DNA from: Siphonodentalium dalli
Taxonomy: Eukaryota > Mollusca > Scaphopoda > Gadilida > Siphonodentaliidae
NCBI GenBank assembly: GCA_032622095.1
Contig: CP136064.1
Span: forward strand, 211,806,205 to 211,870,204
Length of the DNA: 64,000 nt
Direction: 5' to 3'
Under the pieces are notes generated by a model, which searched no databases, was not told the DNA's origin, and saw only the letters and a program-made list of their open reading frames with translations. The position numbers and the translations under genes are program-made. Positions 1 through 10,969 of the stretch are shown here, in pieces. Numbering within the stretch: position 1 is the first letter of the stretch; each line of letters starts with the position of its first letter.

Positions 1-1002
1 CGTTATGTGCTAAAAATTTAAAATGGCTTTTATTAAAATGTGGAAAATATTTTTCAGAGCATGTGAAACCGGCATATCGACAGTTCGTGTATTTGTAAAT
101 ATATTTTATTCCTCCTTCCAAATTGCGTACATTTGTCAGCTTCATATCTATTGAACCTATTCCATAGGGCTGAAATAAGCTCGCATTGGCTTTATTTAGA
201 TGTGAAATAAGCCCAATATGGGCATAAACGCTGGTTACTAAAACAGCCAGATGTGGGACTATTTCGATATGAAATAAGCCGCATTGCACTTATTTTAGCT
301 GGAAAATAACAAGAATATAAAAACTCACGACTTGACAAATGTACACTTCAACGGAATAAGTACAATGTGGGCTTAGTTCAGAATCAAATAAGTCCAATAT
401 CAACCTATGTGAATATTTAGGTCCACTATGAAGCTATTACGACGAGAATGAGTTGAAGAATTCGTCTAACTTATTTGTTTCTTTTCCAACAAAGAAACGT
501 ATTGCCCTAATAATAAATCGACATGGACAAAGACACCCTCTTGTAGTATCGTACACCATTATCAAATACTAAAACATAACCACTCTCAATGTATTTCCTA
601 TCAAGCCAATAACCTGCATGGATGGGTGAAAACACATTCCTCGCGTAAATGGGCGAAGAATTATATCTAGTTGGGATTGATTACGAAATCCTACTGTCAA
701 CTGTTTTTCAAAGAATTTGTTCCCGCTTTAGCCACCGATAACACATGTGGAAGCGCCCTTAAGAGCCGATACCAACTATTATTCGACCCCACTACCTCGT
801 CAACCATGAGCGAGCATTATGTTGTTGGACTCTGATTTACAAGGCGGAGCTACTCCCCCACATGCTTTATAGGTAGCATCGAGACACCACGCGTGTGACA
901 TCCAAATGATCATGTGTCTCTTTCAGTACCATTTAGTCGAGAAGAGTCACGCAGTCGGCACGCATGGCATAGCAAATAATTGCCAAATTGTACTTGTTCA
1001 AC
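1..1002 (+). repeat. Satellite monomer 0, partial (alpha-like, long, recombinant)
   Basis: Cut by the left window edge. Only sites H (G) and I (A) of the upstream haplotype are visible, and both fit alpha. The 76-bp segment is present at 468-543, but it is followed by B=A, C=CCC and D=T, the alleles normally found in short monomers. It is the only long monomer with that combination. Confidence 0.95.
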
Positions 1003-2392
1003 CTATTTGTAATTAGCTTGAAAAGAAAAACTAAAAGGACAAACTCCAAGCATATTATGCTTAACTGATATCGCGCACAGCGACAAGCTTACATTAACAG
1101 TATATACCGTAGTCAACCAGAGGAATTCAGTTCCTGTCAAATAAAACAAACCAGAGTTAATGATCGTGAACCAAAATATCAAATTTTGGCAATGTGCAAG
1201 TCGTAAATGGGCCACAGAACATGCAGAATCTATTGAACAGAAACTAATCGAACTTGGCCTTTATTTTGTTGGCTGAGAACATATACTAACTTTGGTTGAG
1301 ACAATCCAAACTGGAGTTATTCCAAGGAAATCTAAATGTTAACAAACACCTAATGATATCTGCTTCTCAAACTTAAAACAGACAGTTGCGCGCGTGGCAT
1401 GGAACATAAAAGAGCGTTCGGTGTCTGTCTATCCCCGATATGGTAGCAATAAAGAGCGTTTCTTTCACGTTATGTGCTAAAAATTTAAAATGGCTTTTAT
1501 TAAAATGTGGAAAATATTTTTCAGAGCATGTGAAACCGGCATATCGACAGTTCGTGTATTTGTAAATATATTTTATTCCTCCTTCCAAATTGCGTACATT
1601 TGTCAGCTTCATATCTATTGAACCTATTCCATAGGGCTGAAATAAGCTCGCATGGCTTTATTTAGATGTGAAATAAGCCCAATATGGGCATAAACGCTGG
1701 TTACTAAAACAGCCAGATGTGGGACTATTTCGATATGAAATAAGCCGCATTGCACTTATTTTAGCTGGAAAATAACAAGAATATAAAAACTCACGACTTG
1801 ACAAATGTACACTTCAACGGAATAAGTACAATGTGGGCTTAGTTCAGAATCAAATAAGTCCAATATCAACCTATGTGAATATTTAGGTCCACTATGAAGC
1901 TATTACGACGAGAATGAGTTGAAGAATTCGTCTTAGTATCGTACACCATTATCAAATACTAAAACATAACCACTCTCAATGTATTTCCTATCAAGCCAAT
2001 AACCTGCATGGATGGGTGAAAACACATTCCTCGCGTAAATGGGCGAAGAATTATATCTAGTTGGGATTGATTACGAAATCCTACTGTCAACTGTTTTTCA
2101 AAGAATTTGTTCCCGCTTTAGCCACCGATAACACATGTGGAAGCGCCCTTAAGAGCCGATACCAACTATTATTCGACCCCACTACCTCGTCAACCATGAG
2201 CGAGCATTATGTTGTTGGACTCTGATTTACAAGGCGGAGCTACTCCCCCACATGCTTTATAGGTAGCATCGAGACACCACGCGTGTGACATCCAAATGAT
2301 CATGTGTCTCTTTCAGTACCATTTAGTCGAGAAGAGTCACGCAGTCGGCACGCATGGCATAGCAAATAATTGCCAAATTGTACTTGTTCAAC
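1003..2392 (+). repeat. Satellite monomer 1 (alpha, short, 1390 bp)
   Basis: Alpha at E-I. The 76-bp segment is absent and the downstream alleles are A-CCC-T. A private 1-bp deletion near 1653 (CGCATGGC instead of CGCATTGGC) makes it 1390 bp and breaks the minus-strand open frame found in other copies. Confidence 0.95.
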
Positions 2393-3860
2393 CTATTTGT
2401 AATTAGCTTGAAAAGAAAAACTAAAAGGACAAACTCCAAGCATATTATGCTTAACTGATATCGCGCACAGCGACAAGCTTACATTAACAGTATATACCGT
2501 AGTCAACCAGAGGAATTCAGTTCCTGTCAAATAAAACAAACCAGAGTTAATGATCGTGAACCAAAATATCAAATTTTGGCAATGTGCAAGTCGTAAATGG
2601 GCCACAGAACATGCAGAATCTATTGACAGAAACTAATCGAACTTGGCCTTTATTTTGTTGGCTGAGAACATATACTAACTTTGGTTGAGACAATCCAAAC
2701 TGGAGTTATTCCAAGGAAATCTAAATGTTAACAAACACCTAATGATATCTGCTTCTCAAACTTAAAACAGACAGTTGCGCGCGTGGCATGGAACATAAAA
2801 GAGCGTTCGGTGTCTGTCTATCCCCGATATGGTAGCAATAAAGAGCGTTTCTTTCACGTTATGTGCTAAAAATTTAAAATGGCTTTTATTAAAATGTGGA
2901 AAATATTTTTCAGAGCATGTGAAACCGGCATATCGACAGTTCGTGTATTTGTAAATATATTTTATTCCTCCTTCCAAATTGCGTACATTTGTCAGCTTCA
3001 TATCTATTGAACCTATTCCATAGGGCTGAAATAAGCTCGCATTGGCTTTATTTAGATGTGAAATAAGCCCAATATGGGCATAAACGCTGGTTACTAAAAC
3101 AGCCAGATGTGGGACTATTTCGATATGAAATAAGCCGCATTGCACTTATTTTAGCTGGAAAATAACAAGAATATAAAAAACTCACGACTTGACAAATGTA
3201 CACTTCAACGGAATAAGTACAATGTGGGCTTAGTTCAGAATCAAATAAGTCCAATATCAACCTATGTGAATATTTAGGTCCACTATGAAGCTATTACGAC
3301 GAGAATGAGTTGAAGAATTCGTCTAACTTATTTGTTTCTTTTCCAACAAAGAAACGTATTGCCCTAATAATAAATCGACATGGACAAAGACACCCTCTTG
3401 TAGTATCGTACACCATTATCAAATACTAAAACATAACCACTCTCAATGTATTTCCTATCAAGCCAATAACCTGCCTGGATGGGTGAAAACACATTCCTCG
3501 CGTAAATGGGCGAAGAATTATATCTAGTTGGGATTGATTACGAAATCCTACTGTCAACTGTTTTTCAAAGAATTTGTTCCCGCTTTAGCCACCGATAACA
3601 CATGTGGAAGCGCCCCTTAAGAGCCGATACCAACTATTATTCGACCCCACTACCTCGTCAACCATGAGCGAGCATTATGTTGTTGGACTCTGATTTACAA
3701 GGCGGAGCTACTCCCCCACATGCTTTATAGGTAGCATCGAGACACCACGCGTGTGACATCCAAATGATCATGTGTCTCCTTCAGTACCATTTAGTCGAGA
3801 AGAGTCACGCAGTCGGCACGCATGGCATAGCAAATAATTGCCAAATTGTACTTGTTCAAC
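2393..3860 (+). repeat. Satellite monomer 2 (alpha, long, 1468 bp)
   Basis: Alpha at E-I, 76-bp segment at 3325-3400, downstream C-CCCC-C. Two private indels cancel in length: a missing A near 2625 and an extra A in the run ending at 3180. Confidence 0.95.
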
Positions 3861-5328
3861 CTATTTGTAATTAGCTTGAAAAGAAAAACTAAAAGGACAA
3901 ACTCCAAGCATATTATGCTTAACTGATATCGCGCACAGCGACAAGCTTACATTAACAGTATATACCGTAGTCAACCAGAGGAATTCAGTTCCTGTCAAAT
4001 AAAACAAACCAGAGTTAATGATCGTGAACCAAAATATCAAATTTTGGCAATGTGCAAGTCGTAAATGGGCCACAGAACATGCAGAATCTATTGAACAGAA
4101 ACTAATCGAACTTGGCCTTTATTTTGTTGGCTGAGAACATATACTAACTTTGGTTGAGACAATCCAAACTGGAGTTATTCCAAGGAAATCTAAATGTTAA
4201 CAAACACCTAATGATATCTGCTTCTCAAACTTAAAACAGCCAGTTGCGCGCGTGACATGGAACATAAAAGAGCGTTCGGTGTCTGTCTATCCCCGATATG
4301 GTAGCAATAAAGAGCGTTTCTTTCACGTTATGTGCTAAAAATTTAAAATGGCTTTTATTAAAATGTGGAAAATATTTTTCAAAGCATGTGAAACCGGCAT
4401 ATCGACAGTTCGTGTATTTGTCAATATATTTTATTCCTCCTTCCAAATTGCGTACATTTGTCAGCTTCATATCTATTGAACCTATTCCATAGGGCTGAAA
4501 TAAGCTCGCATTGGCTTTATTTAGATGTGAAATAAGCCCAATATGGGCATAAACGCTGGTTACTAAAACAGCCAGATGTGGGACTATTTCGATATGAAAT
4601 AAGCCGCATTGCACTTATTTTAGCTGGAAAATAACAAGAATATAAAAACTCACGACTTGACAAATGTACACTTCAACGGAATAAGTACAATGTGGGCTTA
4701 GTTCAGAATCAAATAAGTCCAATATCAACCTATGTGAATATTTAGGTCCACTATGAAGCTATTACGACGAGAATGAGTTGAAGAATTCGTCTAACTTATT
4801 TGTTTCTTTTCCAACAAAGAAACGTATTGCCCTAATAATAAATCGACATGGACAAAGACACCCTCTTGTAGTATCGTACACCATTATCAAATACTAAAAC
4901 ATAACCACTCTCAATGTATTTCCTATCAAGCCAATAACCTGCCTGGATGGGTGAAAACACATTCCTCGCGTAAATGGGCGAAGAATTATATCTAGTTGGG
5001 ATTGATTACGAAATCCTACTGTCAACTGTTTTTCAAAGAATTTGTTCCCGCTTTAGCCACCGATAACACATGTGGAAGCGCCCCTTAAGAGCCGATACCA
5101 ACTATTATTCGACCCCACTACCTCGTCAACCATGAGCGAGCATTATGTTGTTGGACTCTGATTTACAAGGCGGAGCTACTCCCCCACATGCTTTATAGGT
5201 AGCATCGAGACACCACGCGTGTGACATCCAAATGATCATGTGTCTCCTTCAGTACCATTTAGTCGAGAAGAGTCACGCAGTCGGCACGCATGGCATAGCA
5301 AATAATTGCCAAATTGTACTTGTTCAAC
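3861..5328 (+). repeat. Satellite monomer 3 (beta, long, 1468 bp)
   Basis: Beta at E-I, with the 76-bp segment at 4793-4868 and C-CCCC-C downstream. This is the only beta monomer of the window that carries the 76-bp segment, so its two halves look recombinant. Confidence 0.95.
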
Positions 5329-6719
5329 CTATTTGTAATTAGCTTGAAAAGAAAAACTAAAAGGACAAACTCCAAGCATATTATGCTTAACTGATATCGC
5401 GCACAGCGACAAGCTTACATTAACAGTATATACCGTAGTCAACCAGAGGAATTCAGTTCCTGTCAAATAAAACAAACCAGAGTTAATGATCGTGAACCAA
5501 AATATCAAATTTTGGCAATGTGCAAGTCGTAAATGGGCCACAGAACATGCAGAATCTATTGAACAGAAACTAATCGAACTTGGCCTTTATTTTGTTGGCT
5601 GAGAACATATACTAACTTTGGTTGAGACAATCCAAACTGGAGTTATTCCAAGGAAATCTAAATGTTAACAAACACCTAATGATATCTGCTTCTCAAACTT
5701 AAAACAGCCAGTTGCGCGCGTGACATGGAACATAAAAGAGCGTTCGGTGTCTGTCTATCCCCGATATGGTAGCAATAAAGAGCGTTTCTTTCACGTTATG
5801 TGCTAAAAATTTAAAATGGCTTTTATTAAAATGTGGAAAATATTTTTCAAAGCATGTGAAACCGGCATATCGACAGTTCGTGTATTTGTCAATATATTTT
5901 ATTCCTCCTTCCAAATTGCGTACATTTGTCAGCTTCATATCTATTGAACCTATTCCATAGGGCTGAAATAAGCTCGCATTGGCTTTATTTAGATGTGAAA
6001 TAAGCCCAATATGGGCATAAACGCTGGTTACTAAAACAGCCAGATGTGGGACTATTTCGATATGAAATAAGCCGCATTGCACTTATTTTAGCTGGAAAAT
6101 AACAAGAATATAAAAACTCACGACTTGACAAATGTACACTTCAACGGAATAAGTACAATGTGGGCTTAGTTCAGAATCAAATAAGTCCAATATCAACCTA
6201 TGTGAATATTTAGGTCCACTATGAAGCTATTACGACGAGAATGAGTTGAAGAATTCGTCTTAGTATCGTACACCATTATCAAATACTAAAACATAACCAC
6301 TCTCAATGTATTTCCTATCAAGCCAATAACCTGCATGGATGGGTGAAAACACATTCCTCGCGTAAATGGGCGAAGAATTATATCTAGTTGGGATTGATTA
6401 CGAAATCCTACTGTCAACTGTTTTTCAAAGAATTTGTTCCCGCTTTAGCCACCGATAACACATGTGGAAGCGCCCTTAAGAGCCGATACCAACTATTATT
6501 CGACCCCACTACCTCGTCAACCATGAGCGAGCATTATGTTGTTGGACTCTGATTTACAAGGCGGAGCTACTCCCCCACATGCTTTATAGGTAGCATCGAG
6601 ACACCACGCGTGTGACATCCAAATGATCATGTGTCTCTTTCAGTACCATTTAGTCGAGAAGAGTCACGCAGTCGGCACGCATGGCATAGCAAATAATTGC
6701 CAAATTGTACTTGTTCAAC
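5329..6719 (+). repeat. Satellite monomer 4 (beta, short, 1391 bp)
   Basis: Beta at E-I, short, A-CCC-T downstream. This is the commonest form of a beta copy. Confidence 0.95.
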
Positions 6720-8110
6720 CTATTTGTAATTAGCTTGAAAAGAAAAACTAAAAGGACAAACTCCAAGCATATTATGCTTAACTGATATCGCGCACAGCGA
6801 CAAGCTTACATTAACAGTATATACCGTAGTCAACCAGAGGAATTCAGTTCCTGTCAAATAAAACAAACCAGAGTTAATGATCGTGAACCAAAATATCAAA
6901 TTTTGGCAATGTGCAAGTCGTAAATGGGCCACAGAACATGCAGAATCTATTGAACAGAAACTAATCGAACTTGGCCTTTATTTTGTTGGCTGAGAACATA
7001 TACTAACTTTGGTTGAGACAATCCAAACTGGAGTTATTCCAAGGAAATCTAAATGTTAACAAACACCTAATGATATCTGCTTCTCAAACTTAAAACAGAC
7101 AGTTGCGCGCGTGGCATGGAACATAAAAGAGCGTTCGGTGTCTGTCTATCCCCGATATGGTAGCAATAAAGAGCGTTTCTTTCACGTTATGTGCTAAAAA
7201 TTTAAAATGGCTTTTATTAAAATGTGGAAAATATTTTTCAGAGCATGTGAAACCGGCATATCGACAGTTCGTGTATTTGTAAATATATTTTATTCCTCCT
7301 TCCAAATTGCGTACATTTGTCAGCTTCATATCTATTGAACCTATTCCATAGGGCTGAAATAAGCTCGCATTGGCTTTATTTAGATGTGAAATAAGCCCAA
7401 TATGGGCATAAACGCTGGTTACTAAAACAGCCAGATGTGGGACTATTTCGATATGAAATAAGCCGCATTGCACTTATTTTAGCTGGAAAATAACAAGAAT
7501 ATAAAAACTCACGACTTGACAAATGTACACTTCAACGGAATAAGTACAATGTGGGCTTAGTTCAGAATCAAATAAGTCCAATATCAACCTATGTGAATAT
7601 TTAGGTCCACTATGAAGCTATTACGACGAGAATGAGTTGAAGAATTCGTCTTAGTATCGTACACCATTATCAAATACTAAAACATAACCACTCTCAATGT
7701 ATTTCCTATCAAGCCAATAACCTGCATGGATGGGTGAAAACACATTCCTCGCGTAAATGGGCGAAGAATTATATCTAGTTGGGATTGATTACGAAATCCT
7801 ACTGTCAACTGTTTTTCAAAGAATTTGTTCCCGCTTTAGCCACCGATAACACATGTGGAAGCGCCCTTAAGAGCCGATACCAACTATTATTCGACCCCAC
7901 TACCTCGTCAACCATGAGCGAGCATTATGTTGTTGGACTCTGATTTACAAGGCGGAGCTACTCCCCCACATGCTTTATAGGTAGCATCGAGACACCACGC
8001 GTGTGACATCCAAATGATCATGTGTCTCTTTCAGTACCATTTAGTCGAGAAGAGTCACGCAGTCGGCACGCATGGCATAGCAAATAATTGCCAAATTGTA
8101 CTTGTTCAAC
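6720..8110 (+). repeat. Satellite monomer 5 (alpha, short, 1391 bp)
   Basis: Alpha at E-I joined to the short A-CCC-T downstream half. Alpha-short copies occur only at monomers 1, 5 and 6. Confidence 0.95.
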
Positions 8111-9501
8111 CTATTTGTAATTAGCTTGAAAAGAAAAACTAAAAGGACAAACTCCAAGCATATTATGCTTAACTGATATCGCGCACAGCGACAAGCTTAC
8201 ATTAACAGTATATACCGTAGTCAACCAGAGGAATTCAGTTCCTGTCAAATAAAACAAACCAGAGTTAATGATCGTGAACCAAAATATCAAATTTTGGCAA
8301 TGTGCAAGTCGTAAATGGGCCACAGAACATGCAGAATCTATTGAACAGAAACTAATCGAACTTGGCCTTTATTTTGTTGGCTGAGAACATATACTAACTT
8401 TGGTTGAGACAATCCAAACTGGAGTTATTCCAAGGAAATCTAAATGTTAACAAACACCTAATGATATCTGCTTCTCAAACTTAAAACAGACAGTTGCGCG
8501 CGTGGCATGGAACATAAAAGAGCGTTCGGTGTCTGTCTATCCCCGATATGGTAGCAATAAAGAGCGTTTCTTTCACGTTATGTGCTAAAAATTTAAAATG
8601 GCTTTTATTAAAATGTGGAAAATATTTTTCAGAGCATGTGAAACCGGCATATCGACAGTTCGTGTATTTGTAAATATATTTTATTCCTCCTTCCAAATTG
8701 CGTACATTTGTCAGCTTCATATCTATTGAACCTATTCCATAGGGCTGAAATAAGCTCGCATTGGCTTTATTTAGATGTGAAATAAGCCCAATATGGGCAT
8801 AAACGCTGGTTACTAAAACAGCCAGATGTGGGACTATTTCGATATGAAATAAGCCGCATTGCACTTATTTTAGCTGGAAAATAACAAGAATATAAAAACT
8901 CACGACTTGACAAATGTACACTTCAACGGAATAAGTACAATGTGGGCTTAGTTCAGAATCAAATAAGTCCAATATCAACCTATGTGAATATTTAGGTCCA
9001 CTATGAAGCTATTACGACGAGAATGAGTTGAAGAATTCGTCTTAGTATCGTACACCATTATCAAATACTAAAACATAACCACTCTCAATGTATTTCCTAT
9101 CAAGCCAATAACCTGCATGGATGGGTGAAAACACATTCCTCGCGTAAATGGGCGAAGAATTATATCTAGTTGGGATTGATTACGAAATCCTACTGTCAAC
9201 TGTTTTTCAAAGAATTTGTTCCCGCTTTAGCCACCGATAACACATGTGGAAGCGCCCTTAAGAGCCGATACCAACTATTATTCGACCCCACTACCTCGTC
9301 AACCATGAGCGAGCATTATGTTGTTGGACTCTGATTTACAAGGCGGAGCTACTCCCCCACATGCTTTATAGGTAGCATCGAGACACCACGCGTGTGACAT
9401 CCAAATGATCATGTGTCTCTTTCAGTACCATTTAGTCGAGAAGAGTCACGCAGTCGGCACGCATGGCATAGCAAATAATTGCCAAATTGTACTTGTTCAA
9501 C
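8111..9501 (+). repeat. Satellite monomer 6 (alpha, short, 1391 bp)
   Basis: Same haplotype as monomer 5, with no difference seen by eye, so the pair probably arose by a recent local duplication. Confidence 0.95.
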
Positions 9502-9546
9502 CTATTTGTAATTAGCTTGAAAAGAAAAACTAAAAGGACAAACTCC

Positions 9547-9688
9547 AAGCATATTATGCTTAACTGATATCGCGCACAGCGACAAGCTTACATTAACAGT
9601 ATATACCGTAGTCAACCAGAGGAATTCAGTTCCTGTCAAATAAAACAAACCAGAGTTAATGATCGTGAACCAAAATATCAAATTTTGG
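9547..9688. other. Three short dyads in the invariant core (reference copy)
   Basis: Three perfect inverted repeats lie within 142 bp: 9547-9561 (AAGCATA, 1-nt centre, TATGCTT), 9620-9634 (AGGAA, 5-nt loop, TTCCT) and 9670-9688 (CCAAAAT, 5-nt loop, ATTTTGG). They are present in every complete copy checked by eye. They could be protein-binding sites or chance dyads in AT-rich DNA; no known factor is recognised. Confidence 0.5.
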
Positions 9689-9977
9689 CAATGTGCAAGT
9701 CGTAAATGGGCCACAGAACATGCAGAATCTATTGAACAGAAACTAATCGAACTTGGCCTTTATTTTGTTGGCTGAGAACATATACTAACTTTGGTTGAGA
9801 CAATCCAAACTGGAGTTATTCCAAGGAAATCTAAATGTTAACAAACACCTAATGATATCTGCTTCTCAAACTTAAAACAGACAGTTGCGCGCGTGGCATG
9901 GAACATAAAAGAGCGTTCGGTGTCTGTCTATCCCCGATATGGTAGCAATAAAGAGCGTTTCTTTCACGTTATGTGCT

Positions 9978-10020
9978 AAAAATTTAAAATGGCTTTTATT
10001 AAAATGTGGAAAATATTTTT
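9978..10020. other. A/T-tract cluster (reference copy)
   Basis: A run of short A and T tracts (AAAAATTTAAAA, TTTTATTAAAA, GAAAATATTTTT) packed into 43 bp. Such clusters often mark curved DNA or strong nucleosome-positioning signals in satellites. Curvature here is inferred from the tracts only. Confidence 0.35.
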
Positions 10021-10137
10021 CAGAGCATGTGAAACCGGCATATCGACAGTTCGTGTATTTGTAAATATATTTTATTCCTCCTTCCAAATTGCGTACATTT
10101 GTCAGCTTCATATCTATTGAACCTATTCCATAGGGCT

Positions 10138-10370
10138 GAAATAAGCTCGCATTGGCTTTATTTAGATGTGAAATAAGCCCAATATGGGCATAAACGCTGG
10201 TTACTAAAACAGCCAGATGTGGGACTATTTCGATATGAAATAAGCCGCATTGCACTTATTTTAGCTGGAAAATAACAAGAATATAAAAACTCACGACTTG
10301 ACAAATGTACACTTCAACGGAATAAGTACAATGTGGGCTTAGTTCAGAATCAAATAAGTCCAATATCAAC
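10138..10370 (+). repeat. Cluster of AAATAAG-type sub-repeats inside the monomer (reference copy)
   Basis: Five direct copies of a ~20-bp motif resembling GAAATAAGCCCAATATGGGC start at 10138, 10170, 10237, 10319 and 10351. Two inverted copies lie at 10151-10163 and 10248-10262. The spacing between the first two and between the last two is 32 bp. The copies at 10138 and 10237 each pair with a following inverted copy, giving two related hairpin-like modules 99 bp apart. The monomer may have grown from an older ~33-bp repeat, or these may be multiple sites for one protein. Confidence 0.6.
10282..10289 (+). promoter_or_regulatory. TATA-box-like motif (reference copy)
   Basis: TATAAAAA fits the TATAWAW consensus for Pol II core promoters and recurs in each monomer. 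No gene follows and such motifs are frequent in AT-rich DNA, so promoter activity is speculative; if real, it would drive satellite transcription on the plus strand. Confidence 0.15.
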
Positions 10371-10433
10371 CTATGTGAATATTTAGGTCCACTATGAAGC
10401 TATTACGACGAGAATGAGTTGAAGAATTCGTCT

Positions 10434-10509
10434 AACTTATTTGTTTCTTTTCCAACAAAGAAACGTATTGCCCTAATAATAAATCGACATGGACAAAGAC
10501 ACCCTCTTG
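10434..10509 (+). repeat. 76-bp presence/absence segment (reference copy)
   Basis: Present in 15 of the 45 monomers where the site is visible. The short allele joins GAATTCGTCT directly to TAGTATCG. The segment contains a perfect hairpin at 10443-10464: GTTTCTTT, 6-nt loop TCCAAC, AAAGAAAC. The junction shows neither a target-site duplication nor terminal microhomology, so whether this is a deletion or an insertion cannot be decided from the window. Its start positions in the other copies are 468, 3325, 4793, 13293, 23109, 27360, 34395, 41430, 44289, 48540, 54184, 58437, 59905 and 62764. Confidence 0.92.
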
Positions 10510-10969
10510 TAGTATCGTACACCATTATCAAATACTAAAACATAACCACTCTCAATGTATTTCCTATCAAGCCAATAACCTGCCTGGATGGGTGAAAACA
10601 CATTCCTCGCGTAAATGGGCGAAGAATTATATCTAGTTGGGATTGATTACGAAATCCTACTGTCAACTGTTTTTCAAAGAATTTGTTCCCGCTTTAGCCA
10701 CCGATAACACATGTGGAAGCGCCCCTTAAGAGCCGATACCAACTATTATTCGACCCCACTACCTCGTCAACCATGAGCGAGCATTATGTTGTTGGACTCT
10801 GATTTACAAGGCGGAGCTACTCCCCCACATGCTTTATAGGTAGCATCGAGACACCACGCGTGTGACATCCAAATGATCATGTGTCTCCTTCAGTACCATT
10901 TAGTCGAGAAGAGTCACGCAGTCGGCACGCATGGCATAGCAAATAATTGCCAAATTGTACTTGTTCAAC

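Larger units (their letters stand above)
9502..10969 (+). repeat. Satellite monomer 7 (alpha, long, 1468 bp), reference copy
   Basis: Alpha at E-I, 76-bp segment at 10434-10509, C-CCCC-C downstream and no private change seen. I use it as the reference copy for variant-site and internal-element coordinates. Confidence 0.96.

Noticed and set aside
3048-3260. Minus-strand open frame of 70 codons found only in monomer 2
   Set aside because: It exists only because of a private 1-bp A insertion just before 3180.
4298-4492. Plus-strand open frame of 64 codons seen in beta, gamma and delta monomers
   Set aside because: It is interrupted in alpha monomers by a stop created by the A allele at site I, and it lies antisense within the 127-codon frame. 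No domain is recognised.
9502-9714. Minus-strand open frame of 70 codons with identical translation in all 45 copies
   Set aside because: Identity of the translation follows from the DNA being invariant in this core. There are no silent changes to show protein-level selection, and no domain is recognised.
9872-10255. Minus-strand open frame of 127 codons repeated in nearly every monomer
   Set aside because: No recognisable domain. Its changes between copies look neutral: three replacing (C/W, Y/D, S/F) and two silent recurrent changes, plus private replacements at 52322 and 56738. A 1-bp deletion truncates it in monomer 1. It overlaps the sub-repeat cluster.
10434-10509. Miniature inverted-repeat transposon as the source of the 76-bp segment
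   Set aside because: The inverted arms are internal rather than terminal, and no target-site duplication flanks the segment.
10687-10703. Partial CENP-B box on the minus strand
   Set aside because: The CGGG end and the central A match, but the TTC of the TTCG half is missing, giving six of the nine core bases. Such partial matches are expected by chance, so I do not call it.
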